From JBCDBY01 sp039182715 (GTDB taxonomy: Bacteria > Planctomycetota > PLA2): a stretch of DNA of 28,104 nucleotides. The stretch is taken from NCBI GenBank assembly GCA_039182715.1, contig JBCDBY010000014.1:1-28104 (forward strand), given 5' to 3'. The notes under the pieces were generated by a model. The model ran no database searches. It was not told the origin of the DNA and worked only from the letters and a program-made list of their open reading frames with translations. Shown piece by piece: positions 15,514 through 23,967 of this stretch; position 1 is the stretch's first letter; every line of letters starts with the position of its first letter. The position numbers were made by a program, and so were the translations under genes.

Positions 15514-16650
15514 ATGAGCCACGGATTCGGTACGCGTGCGATCCACGCCGGGCAGCAGCCCGATCCCACGACCGGCGCCATCATGACGCCGATCTACCAG
15601 ACCTCGACCTTCGTGCAGGAGGCGCCCGCCCAGCACAAGGGCTACGTCTACGCGCGCGGGGACAACCCGACGCGGCAGGCGCTCGAGGGCTGTCTGGCCG
15701 CTCTGGAGGACGCCGAGTTCGCGACGGCGACCTCGAGCGGCCTGGCGGCGGAGACGATCGTGCTGACCGATCTGGGCGCGGGCGCACGCGTCGTCGCGGG
15801 CAACGATCTTTATGGCGGGACCTACCGCCTCTTCGAGAAGGTCTTCCGCAACCTGGGCCTCACCTTCGACTTCGTCGACACGACCGACCCGGCCGCCGTC
15901 GCCGCCGCGCTCGAAACGAAGGCCGATCTGCTTTGGGTCGAGACGCCGACCAACCCGACGCTCAAGATTGCCGACATTCGCAAGCTGGCGGAAGTTTCGG
16001 GCGACGTGCCGATGCTGGTCGACAACACGTTCGCGTCGCCGTATCTGCAGCGGCCGCTGACGCTGGGCGCCGACGTCGTCCTGCACTCGATGACGAAGTA
16101 CCTCGGCGGCCACAGCGACGTCATCGGCGGCACGCTCATGACCAACGACGCCGCGCGCGCCGACCGCTACGCCAAGCTCACCAACTGGACCGGCCCGGTG
16201 CCGGGACCGATGGACTCGTTCCTGGTGCTCCGCGGACTCAAGACGCTGCACGTGCGCATGGACCGCCATTGCGACAACGCGGAGGCGCTCGCCGCCTGGC
16301 TCCACGAGCATCCCCAGGTCGAGCGCGTCTACTACCCGGGTCTCCCGAGCCATGCCGGCCACGAGGTCGCGAAGGCGCAGATGGACCGCTTCGGCGGCAT
16401 GATCAGCCTCGAGCTGAAGGGCGGCGTCGAGGAGGGCAAGGCGTTCTGCTCGCGCACCAAGGTCTTCTCGCTCGCGGAGTCGCTGGGCGGCGTCGAGTCG
16501 CTCATCGAGCACCCCGCGTCCATGACGCACGCCTCGGTCCCCGCCGAGGAGCGCCGCAAGGCGGGCTTCGCGGACGGCCTCATCCGGCTGTCGGTCGGCA
16601 TCGAGGACCTCGAAGACCTTCGAGACGACCTCGACCAGGCGTTCGGGTAA
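15514..16650 (+). CDS. Trans-sulfuration PLP enzyme (cystathionine gamma-synthase / beta- or gamma-lyase)
   Basis: A 378-residue member of the Cys/Met metabolism PLP family. The Schiff-base lysine is K195 in HSMTKYLGGHSDVIGG. D170 (LVDNTFASPYLQRPL) should bind the pyridine nitrogen. Y46 and R48 of YVYARGDNPT are the phosphate-contacting residues from the partner subunit. The C-terminal SLGGVESLIEHPASMTHA and IRLSVGIED segments are classical. Sequence alone does not separate cystathionine synthase from the lyases. Family members make or split cystathionine in methionine/cysteine supply, which would feed SAM to ArsM and ArsS (speculative). The ATG at 15514 gives the usual GTRAIHAGQ start. The length is normal. 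It is followed by a 30-base inverted repeat probably acting as terminator. Confidence 0.9.
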   Translation: MSHGFGTRAIHAGQQPDPTTGAIMTPIYQTSTFVQEAPAQHKGYVYARGDNPTRQALEGCLAALEDAEFATATSSGLAAETIVLTDLGAGARVVAGNDLYGGTYRLFEKVFRNLGLTFDFVDTTDPAAVAAALETKADLLWVETPTNPTLKIADIRKLAEVSGDVPMLVDNTFASPYLQRPLTLGADVVLHSMTKYLGGHSDVIGGTLMTNDAARADRYAKLTNWTGPVPGPMDSFLVLRGLKTLHVRMDRHCDNAEALAAWLHEHPQVERVYYPGLPSHAGHEVAKAQMDRFGGMISLELKGGVEEGKAFCSRTKVFSLAESLGGVESLIEHPASMTHASVPAEERRKAGFADGLIRLSVGIEDLEDLRDDLDQAFG

Positions 16651-16666
16651 GCGGGCCTGAGCGTCA

Positions 16667-16812
16667 GTTGGCCACAGAATCACAGAAACACAGAAGTTTG
16701 CAGCCTGCGCGCGCGAACGCTCCGCTGCCTGACTCTTGATCCCGTGGATTGAGAGGTTGGCTTCGGGCGACTTCCGGGGGGCCTTCTGTGTTTCTGTGTT
16801 TCTGTGGCCAAC
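16667..16812. repeat. 30-base inverted repeat of CACAGA words
   Basis: The left arm 16667-16696 (starting GTTGGCCACAGAATCACAGA) and right arm 16783-16812 match as reverse complements at 29 of 30 positions. The 86-base centre is unrelated. It lies between two convergent genes, so the hairpin could stop transcription from both sides. Short CACAGA-word repeats of this type occur between genes in various large environmental genomes (general recollection). Confidence 0.9.
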
Positions 16813-16827
16813 GAAGGCCTAGCCACG

Positions 16828-16864
16828 AAAAAAGGGCCGCGGAAGCCTTCCCGCAGCCCTCTTT
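16828..16864 (-). terminator. Rho-independent terminator of greA
   Basis: Read on the minus strand, AGGGCTGCGGGAAG pairs with CTTCCGCGGCCCT (one bulge, one G-U pair) and is followed by six T residues. It starts 20 bases after the greA stop. Confidence 0.85.
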
Positions 16865-16883
16865 GGCTTCGTAGTCGTGTGGA

Positions 16884-19115
16884 TCAGTCGTCCGCCTGGA
16901 CCATCAGCTCGTCCGGAGCCGTCTCGATCGCGAGGACCTCGTAGTTCACCGCGCCGTCCGGCAGGTTGATCTCCGCCGTCTCCCCGACCGCCTTGCCCAG
17001 CAGGCCGCGGCCCACCGGCGCCAGGTACGAGATGATGCCGCGGTCGATGTCCGCGTCCCACGGGCCGAGGATGGTGAAGGTGTCCTCGCCGCCCTTGGCG
17101 TTCTTGAGCTTCACCGTCGTGCCGATGACGACGCGATCGGTGGTGATCTCGTCCACGTCGAGGATGCGCGCCTTCTCGAGGTCGTCGCTCACCTCGCGCA
17201 GCTTGCGCATCAGGCGCTCCTGCTTCTCGAGCGCCGCGCTGTACTCCGCGTTCTCCGAGATATCGCCGAAGCTCGCCGCGCGGCCGAGGTCCTCGGCGTT
17301 CTGCGGGATCTCCTCGTCCACGATGTGCTTGCGCTCCGACTCCTTGGCGAGGTAGCCGAGGATCGTCGTGTAGACCACGTCCTCGCTCGGCTGGAACGCG
17401 GAGTCCTTCGACTCCGCCACCTCGTCCTGCTCGTGGATGTTGGGGTGCTCGCCCTCGATCACGTCGAGCAGCGCGTCCTTGGACTGGTCGGTGAAGCCGC
17501 GGTTGCGCTGGATCTTGGCGTAGAGGAACCGCGCGTAGGTGAGCGAGGTGTCCTTCACGAACTCCTTGAACATCTTCAGGCGTCGCGCGCTCACGAAGCT
17601 GCGCACCTGCCGCAGGAACTCCTTGAGCTCTTCGTCGCCGCTGCGACGCTGCTCGAGGCCGACCACGTTGGCCAGCGTGAGCAGCTTCTCCATCGCGGTC
17701 GTCGCCTTCTCGCCCGGCGCGAGCTCCGCGGGCAGCGTGCCGTTGATGAATCCGCGCACGTACCAGAGGAAGAGGTGCGGGTTGGAGCGCGGATGTGCGT
17801 TGAGCTCGGCGAGGAACGCGATGATCACGTCCGGCCGGCGCTTGCGCAGCGCCTCGACGGCCACGTCGGCGACGTCCGCATCGCCCTTCTGCAGCAGCTC
17901 GAAGACCTTGTCGGTCCAGCCCTCCTCGCCGTGCGTGGCGAGATCGGTGACCGCGCGCTTGCGGTCGGCCGGCTCGAGCTCCTCGAGGATCTCGTGCGGG
18001 TGCTCCACCAGGTTCAGCAGCGCGCGCGCCTCCTCGGCCGCCTCCTCCGCGCCGTCCTGCTTCAGGTCCGCCTTCAGGTAGAGCAGGCTGAGCCGGTCGG
18101 GCGAGTTGGGCGGCGCGTTGCCGAGCGAGCGGTCGACCTCGCCACCGATGGCGGCGGCCAGCGCGTCGGTCATGTCGAGCGCGCGCATGTACTCGCGGGC
18201 GACCTGGCACTTCTCGTGCCCCTTGACGCGCGCCATCATGCGGTCGACGACCTCCTGCTCGATCGGCTTCTCCTTGTCGCGCAGCTCGAGCAGCGGCGAG
18301 GAGCCCTTGCCGATGCGGATGGCGGGGTCCTTGAGCAGCTCCTTCTTCGCCTTCGTCCACCAGCGCGACCAGGCGTTCTTGTCCATCACCTCCGGCACGA
18401 ACTCCTCGCGCACCTGCTTGAGGGTCGCCTGGCGGTTGTTGCTGCCGAGGAAGATGTGGAAGACCTTCGCGGGGTCGTCCTTGACGAGCGCGTCCAGCTC
18501 CTCGCGCCGGAAGTACTTGTAGATGCCGATGTGCTCGGCCGGCAGCCGCTCGAGGATCTTGGTCGCGTTGACGATCGTCATCCGGTGGCCGCTCTTGCGC
18601 TGGAAGTCGACGATCAGCGACTCCTCCTCCGGATCGAACTCGACGACCTGGCCGAAGCCCCAGCCGCCGGCGTGGAAGACGTACGCGTCCTCTTCGAACA
18701 TGAGGTAGCGGTCGATCAGGTCCATCTGCGAACGGAGGCCGCCACCGTCGCTCGACAGCCCCGCCTTCTCGAGGAAGGGATCGAGGTTCAGGTTCGAGCC
18801 GTGCTTCTTCTGCAGCACCGCGATGAGCAGCTCGCGCAGTCCATCGGTGCGCTGGCTCGCCTTGAGCGATGCGCGCGCCGCGGCTTCCGCCCCGACCACG
18901 TCGTCCTTCTCGAGCAGCGCCTGGCCGAGCGAGAGGCAGAGCTCACCGGCAATCGCACCCTTGTCATGACGCGAGAGCTGACCGGCGACGTTGAGCAGAT
19001 AGGGGTAGGCCTCCGGCTCCATGCTGGCGTACTCGCGCCAGGCCGCTTCGACCTCGGTGAAGTCGCGATTCGACATCGCGGAACCGATGCGTGACCGGAA
19101 TGCTTCTGCGGACAT
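16884..19115 (-). CDS. greA: Transcript cleavage factor GreA with long N-terminal extension
   Basis: A 743-residue protein; ordinary GreA is about 158. The last 165 residues are a full GreA. The coiled-coil tip motif GDISENAEYSAALEKQ (near 615-630) keeps the Asp and Glu needed to reach the RNA polymerase active site. It is followed by the C-terminal FKBP-like domain (about 655-735, VVIGTTVKLKN to EVLAIETAP). The first 570 residues are mostly helical, with a beta segment HAGGWGFGQVVEFDPEEESLIVDF and the block TKILERLPAEHIGIYKYF. This layout matches the long GreA of Chlamydiae and other PVC bacteria. GreA rescues backtracked polymerase; the role of the extension is unknown. The ATG at 19115 has a GAGGAG site just upstream. 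It lies downstream of the thioesterase gene, separated by hairpins. Confidence 0.9.
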   Translation of the reverse strand: MSAEAFRSRIGSAMSNRDFTEVEAAWREYASMEPEAYPYLLNVAGQLSRHDKGAIAGELCLSLGQALLEKDDVVGAEAAARASLKASQRTDGLRELLIAVLQKKHGSNLNLDPFLEKAGLSSDGGGLRSQMDLIDRYLMFEEDAYVFHAGGWGFGQVVEFDPEEESLIVDFQRKSGHRMTIVNATKILERLPAEHIGIYKYFRREELDALVKDDPAKVFHIFLGSNNRQATLKQVREEFVPEVMDKNAWSRWWTKAKKELLKDPAIRIGKGSSPLLELRDKEKPIEQEVVDRMMARVKGHEKCQVAREYMRALDMTDALAAAIGGEVDRSLGNAPPNSPDRLSLLYLKADLKQDGAEEAAEEARALLNLVEHPHEILEELEPADRKRAVTDLATHGEEGWTDKVFELLQKGDADVADVAVEALRKRRPDVIIAFLAELNAHPRSNPHLFLWYVRGFINGTLPAELAPGEKATTAMEKLLTLANVVGLEQRRSGDEELKEFLRQVRSFVSARRLKMFKEFVKDTSLTYARFLYAKIQRNRGFTDQSKDALLDVIEGEHPNIHEQDEVAESKDSAFQPSEDVVYTTILGYLAKESERKHIVDEEIPQNAEDLGRAASFGDISENAEYSAALEKQERLMRKLREVSDDLEKARILDVDEITTDRVVIGTTVKLKNAKGGEDTFTILGPWDADIDRGIISYLAPVGRGLLGKAVGETAEINLPDGAVNYEVLAIETAPDELMVQADD

Positions 19116-19160
19116 GGCCGTCTCCTCGGCCCGGGGCCGTCCCCGGGATGCGATTCAATG

Positions 19161-19247
19161 ACAAAGGCCCCCGGAGGGGCCGTGATTCTCCCGGGACACC
19201 GGTCCCGGAAGATTCCGTATTGTTGCAGGGGATAGGGGTCCCTGCAA
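19161..19247 (-). terminator. Hairpin cluster downstream of the thioesterase gene
   Basis: Three hairpins lie in a row. TTGCAGGG (19223-19230) pairs with CCCTGCAA (19240-19247). CCGGGAC (19191-19197) pairs with GTCCCGG (19202-19208). GGCCCC pairs with GGGGCC within 19166-19181, and the last is followed on the minus strand by TTTGT. The last is the best terminator candidate; the others could be part of the greA leader. Confidence 0.55.
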
Positions 19248-19248
19248 A

Positions 19249-19710
19249 TTAGCGCTGCTGGAGGCGTCTTTGGCGGCGTTCGACGGCTTTGTCGTGCCGG
19301 CGGATCTCGTTCTCCGTCTCGGGCACGAGCTTCGGCACCGGCATGGGCTTCTTGTCCTCGTCGAGCGCGACGAACGTCATGTAGGCGGACGCACAGTGCG
19401 ACCGCTCGCCCGAACGTGTCGACTCCGTTTCCACGCGCACGCCGATCTCCATCGAGGAGCGGCCCGCGTAGTTCACGCTCGCCTTCAGGATGAGCACGCT
19501 GCCCATCGGGACGGGCTGCACGAAGTTGATCTGGTCGACCGCGGCGGTCACGCACGTCGTGCGCGCATGTCGCCGCGCCGCGATCGCGCAGCAGATGTCC
19601 ATGAGATGCATGACGCGTCCGCCCATGCAGTTGCCGAGTTGGTTCGTGTCGTTCGGGAGAACAATCTCCGTCATCTCGACTTTCGAATCGTGCACCGTGC
19701 GACTCGTCAT
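19249..19710 (-). CDS. Acyl-CoA thioesterase, hotdog fold (YciA/BACH type)
   Basis: A 153-residue single hotdog protein. The family's active-site helix is seen as LPNDTNQLGNCMGGRVMHLMDICCAIAARRHA (residues about 18-49), with the usual Asn and Asp. It is followed by VTAAVDQINFVQPVPMGSVLILKASVNYAGRSSMEIGV and ASAYMTFVALDEDKKP. Such enzymes hydrolyse acyl-CoA to free acid and CoA in the cytoplasm. The basic C-terminal tail (RRQRRLQQR) is typical in length. The start at 19710 is supported by AAAGGGG about 8 bases upstream. That site overlaps a TTCTCA-type palindrome, which may allow repression. It is divergent from the histone-like gene. Confidence 0.88.
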   Translation of the reverse strand: MTSRTVHDSKVEMTEIVLPNDTNQLGNCMGGRVMHLMDICCAIAARRHARTTCVTAAVDQINFVQPVPMGSVLILKASVNYAGRSSMEIGVRVETESTRSGERSHCASAYMTFVALDEDKKPMPVPKLVPETENEIRRHDKAVERRQRRLQQR

Positions 19711-19723
19711 GTCGTGCGCCCCT

Positions 19724-19738
19724 TTCTCAAAATGAAAA
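19724..19738. promoter_or_regulatory. Candidate operator TTCTCA-AAA-TGAAAA
   Basis: One base away from the perfect form at 19764-19780. It overlaps the thioesterase ribosome binding site. It is also part of the 15-mer CCTTTCTCAAAATGA (19721-19735), whose exact reverse complement occurs at 19941-19955. Confidence 0.45.
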
Positions 19739-19763
19739 AAACAATCGTACGCGCGTCGCTGCG

Positions 19764-19780
19764 CTTCTCAGATTGAGAAG
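19764..19780. promoter_or_regulatory. Candidate operator CTTCTCA-GAT-TGAGAAG
   Basis: Perfect 7-base arms with a 3-base spacer. It lies 54 bases upstream of the thioesterase start, a normal position for a repressor site. It is too short to be a terminator and has no T-run. Confidence 0.5.
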
Positions 19781-19830
19781 GATCGCGCAACTTCAGTGCG
19801 TTGCACAGGAAACGTGTCGCGCAAAACGCA

Positions 19831-19853
19831 ACGCGCGTGCGCGCGTGTGCGCG
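19831..19853. other. 23-base alternating purine-pyrimidine tract
   Basis: An unbroken R-Y alternation of CG and TG steps (ACGCGCGTGCGCGCG and onward). Such tracts can adopt left-handed Z-DNA under negative supercoiling. It lies in the spacer before a DNA-compacting protein gene; function is not shown. Confidence 0.6.
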
Positions 19854-19937
19854 GCGAACGCGAACACACGCGACGCATTCACCGTTTCGTTCACGTTCGC
19901 GCGCGATCCGCGTGCAGCGTGTGCATGCGCGCCGTCC

Positions 19938-19955
19938 CTATCATTTTGAGAAAGG
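19938..19955. promoter_or_regulatory. Third TTCTCA-type site and mate of the 15-base inverted repeat
   Basis: TCATTTTGAGAAAGG (19941-19955) is an exact reverse complement of 19721-19735. The dyad here (CTATCA-TTT-TGAGAA) is imperfect on its left half. Confidence 0.45.
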
Positions 19956-19962
19956 AACCGCG

Positions 19963-19980
19963 CGTTTCACGCGTGAAACG
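19963..19980. promoter_or_regulatory. Perfect 18-base palindrome, parS-like with widened centre
   Basis: CGTTTCACGCGTGAAACG. The half-sites GTTTCAC and GTGAAAC equal those of the ParB target parS, but they are separated by two extra bases (GC). A further GTGAAAC half-site is at 20016-20022. It may be a repressor operator or a divergent ParB-type site; it does not fit the 16-base canonical form. Confidence 0.45.
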
Positions 19981-20105
19981 GGTCGAAGCGGATCCGAACG
20001 GGAGTAAAAGCGCGTGTGAAACCGTGTGGCACGGATGTTGTGTGGAAGGCGTCGTTACGTAATCCGTGGGAAGGGACGTCCCACGCGGAAAGGAGTTCGA
20101 CAGAC

Positions 20106-20414
20106 ATGGCCGCACGCAAGAAGAAGGCGACTCGCAAGAAGGCGCCGGCACGCAAGAAGACCGCTCGCAAGAAGGCCCCGGCCCGCAAGAAGGCCACCAA
20201 GAAGAAGGCCACGCGCAAGAAGACGACCAAGAAGAAGGCCACTCGCAAGAAGGCCACGAAGAAGAAGGCCACGAAGAAGAAGGCCACCCGCAAGAAGGCC
20301 ACCAAGAAGAAGACGACCCGCAAGAAGGCGCCGGCCCGCAAGAAGGCCGCGCGCAAGAAGGCGCCCGCGCGCAAGAAGGCCGCCCGCAAGGCGCCGCGCC
20401 GCAAGAAGCGCTAG
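20106..20414 (+). CDS. Histone H1-like Lys/Arg/Ala-rich DNA-binding protein
   Basis: A 102-residue protein made almost only of Lys, Arg, Ala, Thr and Pro, with no acidic residue. It is a chain of five-residue units such as ATRKK, APARKK, ATKKK and TTRKK. This matches the C-terminal domain of eukaryotic H1, chlamydial Hc2 and the lysine-rich tails of planctomycete and Bordetella H1-like proteins. These bind DNA without sequence preference and condense the nucleoid. The ATG at 20106 follows GGAAAGGAG by about ten bases; the frame is open further upstream, but that part looks like leader. The coding repeat makes the gene prone to unit gain or loss. It is followed by two hairpins, the second a strong terminator, so it is monocistronic. 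Confidence 0.9.
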   Translation: MAARKKKATRKKAPARKKTARKKAPARKKATKKKATRKKTTKKKATRKKATKKKATKKKATRKKATKKKTTRKKAPARKKAARKKAPARKKAARKAPRRKKR

Positions 20415-20429
20415 TCGGTTGTCTCATTC

Positions 20430-20464
20430 GGTCGCGCGGCCCACGGGTATCGGGCCGCGCGACC
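20430..20464 (+). terminator. 13-base perfect hairpin after the histone-like gene
   Basis: GGTCGCGCGGCCC (20430-20442) pairs fully with GGGCCGCGCGACC (20452-20464). There is no T-run directly after it. It may stabilise the mRNA 3' end or assist termination with the next hairpin. Confidence 0.6.
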
Positions 20465-20497
20465 AGATTTCCGATACCCACGAAGTCCCACGGAATA

Positions 20498-20524
20498 CCG
20501 CTCTCTCGTCGAGGGCGGTTTTTT
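20498..20524 (+). terminator. Rho-independent terminator of the histone-like gene
   Basis: CCGCTCTC pairs with GAGGGCGG (one G-U pair) around a 5-base loop and is followed directly by six T residues. Confidence 0.85.
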
Positions 20525-20532
20525 CGTAGGGA

Positions 20533-20643
20533 GGCCGGGGGCCGGGGGCCGGGAGCTGGGGGCCGGGAGCTGGGCGCTCGTGCAAGTGCAGCGTTGCCAG
20601 CGACTTAGGTGCGCAGTGGCCCCCAGCCCCCGGCTCCCGGCCC

Positions 20644-20650
<7 letters not shown>
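20533..20650. repeat. Inverted-repeat element of GGCCGGGAGCT words
   Basis: The left arm (20533-20577) is tandem GGGGGCCGGGAGCTG-like units. The right arm (20618-20650) is their complement, ending GGCCCCTAGCTC. The 40-base centre is unrelated. The CTA in the right arm is the TAG stop of the response regulator gene on the minus strand. It shares a 12-mer with the repeat at 250-289. Confidence 0.85.
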
Positions 20651-22013
<1,363 letters not shown>

Positions 22014-22017
<4 letters not shown>

Positions 22018-23450
22018 TCGCCGTCCTCCCGCAGCCGCGGCAGCAGGACCGTCGCCTGCGCGCCCTGCGGCTTGATCGAGCGCAGCGCCACGCGGCCGTC
22101 GTGTGCCATCACGATCTCGCGGATGAGATAGAGACCCAGCCCCGTGCCGCGCTCCTTCGTCGAGAAGAAGGGCTCGAAGAGCTGGTCCTCCACCTGTTCC
22201 GGCACGCCCTTGCCGAAGTCGCGCACCCAGAGTTTCACGTTGCGCAGCAGCCGCCGGGTGCCGAGCACCACGCGCGAGTCCTCCGGCGACGAGTCCATCG
22301 CGTTCTGCACCAGGTTCACGAGAACGCGCCGCAGCATGTTGCGGTCGCCGCGCACGATCGCCTGCCCGCGGCACGGCTTGAACTCGACGCGCACGCCGCG
22401 GCGCAGCGCCTCGTCCTCCATCTCCTCGGCGAACTCGCGCAGCACCGCGTTGAGGTCGAGCCGCTCGAAGTTGGCGTTGGCGAGCTTCGAGAGCGACAGG
22501 TAGTTCTTGATGATGTCGTTGAGGCGCTCGATCTCCTCGCGCATCACGCCCATCGTCTCGTCCAGCGGGGCGGGCGTGTCGCCCATCTCGCCCAGCTCGT
22601 CCTCGAGCAGGTCGATGTTGAGGAAGAGCGCGTTGAGCGGGTTGCGGATCTCGTGCGCGACCGAGCCGGCGATCTTCGCCATCGCGCCGAGCTTCTCCGT
22701 CTCGATGAGGCGCGAGCGGATGTGCCGGATCTCCGTCAGGTCGCGGAAGACCATGATCACCCGCGGGTCGGGCCCGTCCGCGCGCGCCGCCGCGATCCGC
22801 ACCGGGAACGAGCGACCTTCCGAGCTGAGCAGGTCGCTCTCGCGCACGCGCGCCAGCCCGTCCGTGCGGAGCGCGTCCTGGATCTGCTGCGCCTCCTCCG
22901 CGTTGGCGAACAGCGCCTCGAGCTGCACGTCCTTCAGCTCGCGCAGCTTGAGCCCGAGCGCATCGCGCGCGGCGCGGTTGGCGTGCATGAGCCGACCGTC
23001 GCTGCGCAGCGTCAGCACGCCGTCGGTCAGCAGCGCGAGCAGCCGCCGGTGCGTCGCCGCGATCTGGCGGCGCCGATCGAGGTCCTCGGGCCGCATCGGG
23101 TCTTCGCGTTCGGCCAGCGCGCGCAGGGCCGCGTCGGCCGCGCGCTCGCGATCCGCGCGCTGCTGGGCGCGCCCGCGGCTGCGGCGCATCGTGGCGCGCG
23201 CGCGCAACACGAGGTCGAGCAGTTCGCGCGTCGGCTGGTCGCGGGCGAGCACCGCGGCCCGGGCCGCATCGGGGTCGCCCGCGTGGAGCGCCGGCACCAG
23301 CTGGGTGAGAAGTTCCGCCGCGCGATCGAACGGGGCGGCGAACTCGCCGCGCGCGTCGAGGTCGGCAAGGCAACGTGCGAGCGCACGATCCACGTGGTTC
23401 GTCTTGTTCGAACGTGTCGTCGAGGTACCGGTCGAGGTCGTCGACTTCAT
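22014..23450 (-). CDS. Cytoplasmic PAS-containing sensor histidine kinase
   Basis: A 478-residue kinase without membrane helices. A helical N-terminal region (about 15-130) precedes a PAS domain (about 137-240, ALLTDGVLTLRSDGRLMHANRAARDALG). The H-box carries H266 (GSVAHEIRNPLNAL), the N-box N383 (NLVQNAMDSSPE), then DFGKGVP, FFSTKERGTGLGL. It should autophosphorylate and pass phosphate to D56 of the downstream regulator. The start at 23450 is the first ATG after a region that clearly reads as the opposite-strand gene; the Thr/Ser-rich first 20 residues are weak, and a GTG about 18 codons in is an alternative. It is divergent from the PEGA lipoprotein (88 bases). The signal is probably intracellular. 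Confidence 0.9.
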
Positions 23451-23538
23451 CGCAATGCCGCACCGCGCATAGTAGGAACTTCGCGCTCCGGAGCATACGG
23501 CCTTTTCCGGACAGTTCGTACGCGAGTATGCTGCTGAC

Positions 23539-23967
23539 GTGCGTGCGACCGCGCTGCTGATCCTGCTCGTCACCTCGACCGCGTGCGTCGAGCGCAAGCT
23601 GTTCATCCGCACCGAGCCGGAAGGCGCGCGCGTGCGGGTGAACGGTCGCGAGGTCGGCGAGTCGCCCCTGGCCTGGTCCTTCGACCAGTACGGGACGGTG
23701 CGCGTGCACGCGTTCAAGGAGGGCTTCGTCCCGCACGAGCAGGACGTGAAGCTCCGGATGCCCTGGTACCAGTACCCGGTGCTCGACTTCTTCGCCGACA
23801 TTCTCTGGCCGGGCAAGATCCGCGACGATCACGAGGTCGAGATCGCGCTGCAAGCGGAGCCCGAGCTCACGTACGAGGAGCAGGAGCGGCTGGCCGAGGA
23901 CGTCGGCGCACGCGCCGCGGCGATGCGCGAACGGATGCGCGCGGAGGACGAGCCGGAATCGGAATGA
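23539..23967 (+). CDS. PEGA-domain lipoprotein
   Basis: A 142-residue protein. The signal sequence VRATALLILLVTSTAC ends in a plausible lipobox Cys at 16 (STAC, a weak match because Leu is missing at -3). The PEGA domain covers about 20-70: LFIRTEPEGARVRVNGREVGESPLAW, then VRVHAFKEGFVPHEQDV. PEGA domains are extracytoplasmic beta modules tied to surface layers and envelope proteins. The C-terminal third is charged and helical. The GTG at 23539 is the only start giving the signal sequence; the nearby ATG at 23528 is in another frame. The stop overlaps the murD ATG, so the two are co-translated, in line with a cell envelope role. Confidence 0.82.
   Translation: MRATALLILLVTSTACVERKLFIRTEPEGARVRVNGREVGESPLAWSFDQYGTVRVHAFKEGFVPHEQDVKLRMPWYQYPVLDFFADILWPGKIRDDHEVEIALQAEPELTYEEQERLAEDVGARAAAMRERMRAEDEPESE

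Larger units (their letters stand above)
19711..20105. promoter_or_regulatory. 395-base divergent spacer with multiple palindromes
   Basis: No gene is supported here. It must carry promoters for the thioesterase (minus) and the histone-like gene (plus). It holds three TTCTCA-N3-TGAGAA-type sites, a perfect 18-base palindrome, a 23-base alternating purine-pyrimidine tract and numerous GTTTC/GTGAAA half-sites. GGAAAGGAG at 20087-20095 is the ribosome binding site of the histone-like gene. I cannot place -35/-10 boxes with confidence. Confidence 0.6.

Noticed and set aside
16667..16812. CRISPR-like array from the repeated CACAGA words
   Set aside because: There are only two arms, in inverted orientation, with no regularly spaced direct repeats and no cas genes.
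17325..19094. Long plus-strand open frame opposite greA
   Set aside because: It mirrors the codon pattern of greA on the other strand, is rich in Leu/Val/Arg/Glu without motifs, and has no start context.
19796..20062. Short plus-strand open frames in the thioesterase-histone spacer
   Set aside because: Their translations are Arg/Val-rich and cross the palindromes and alternating tract; they have no ribosome binding sites and no recognisable domain.
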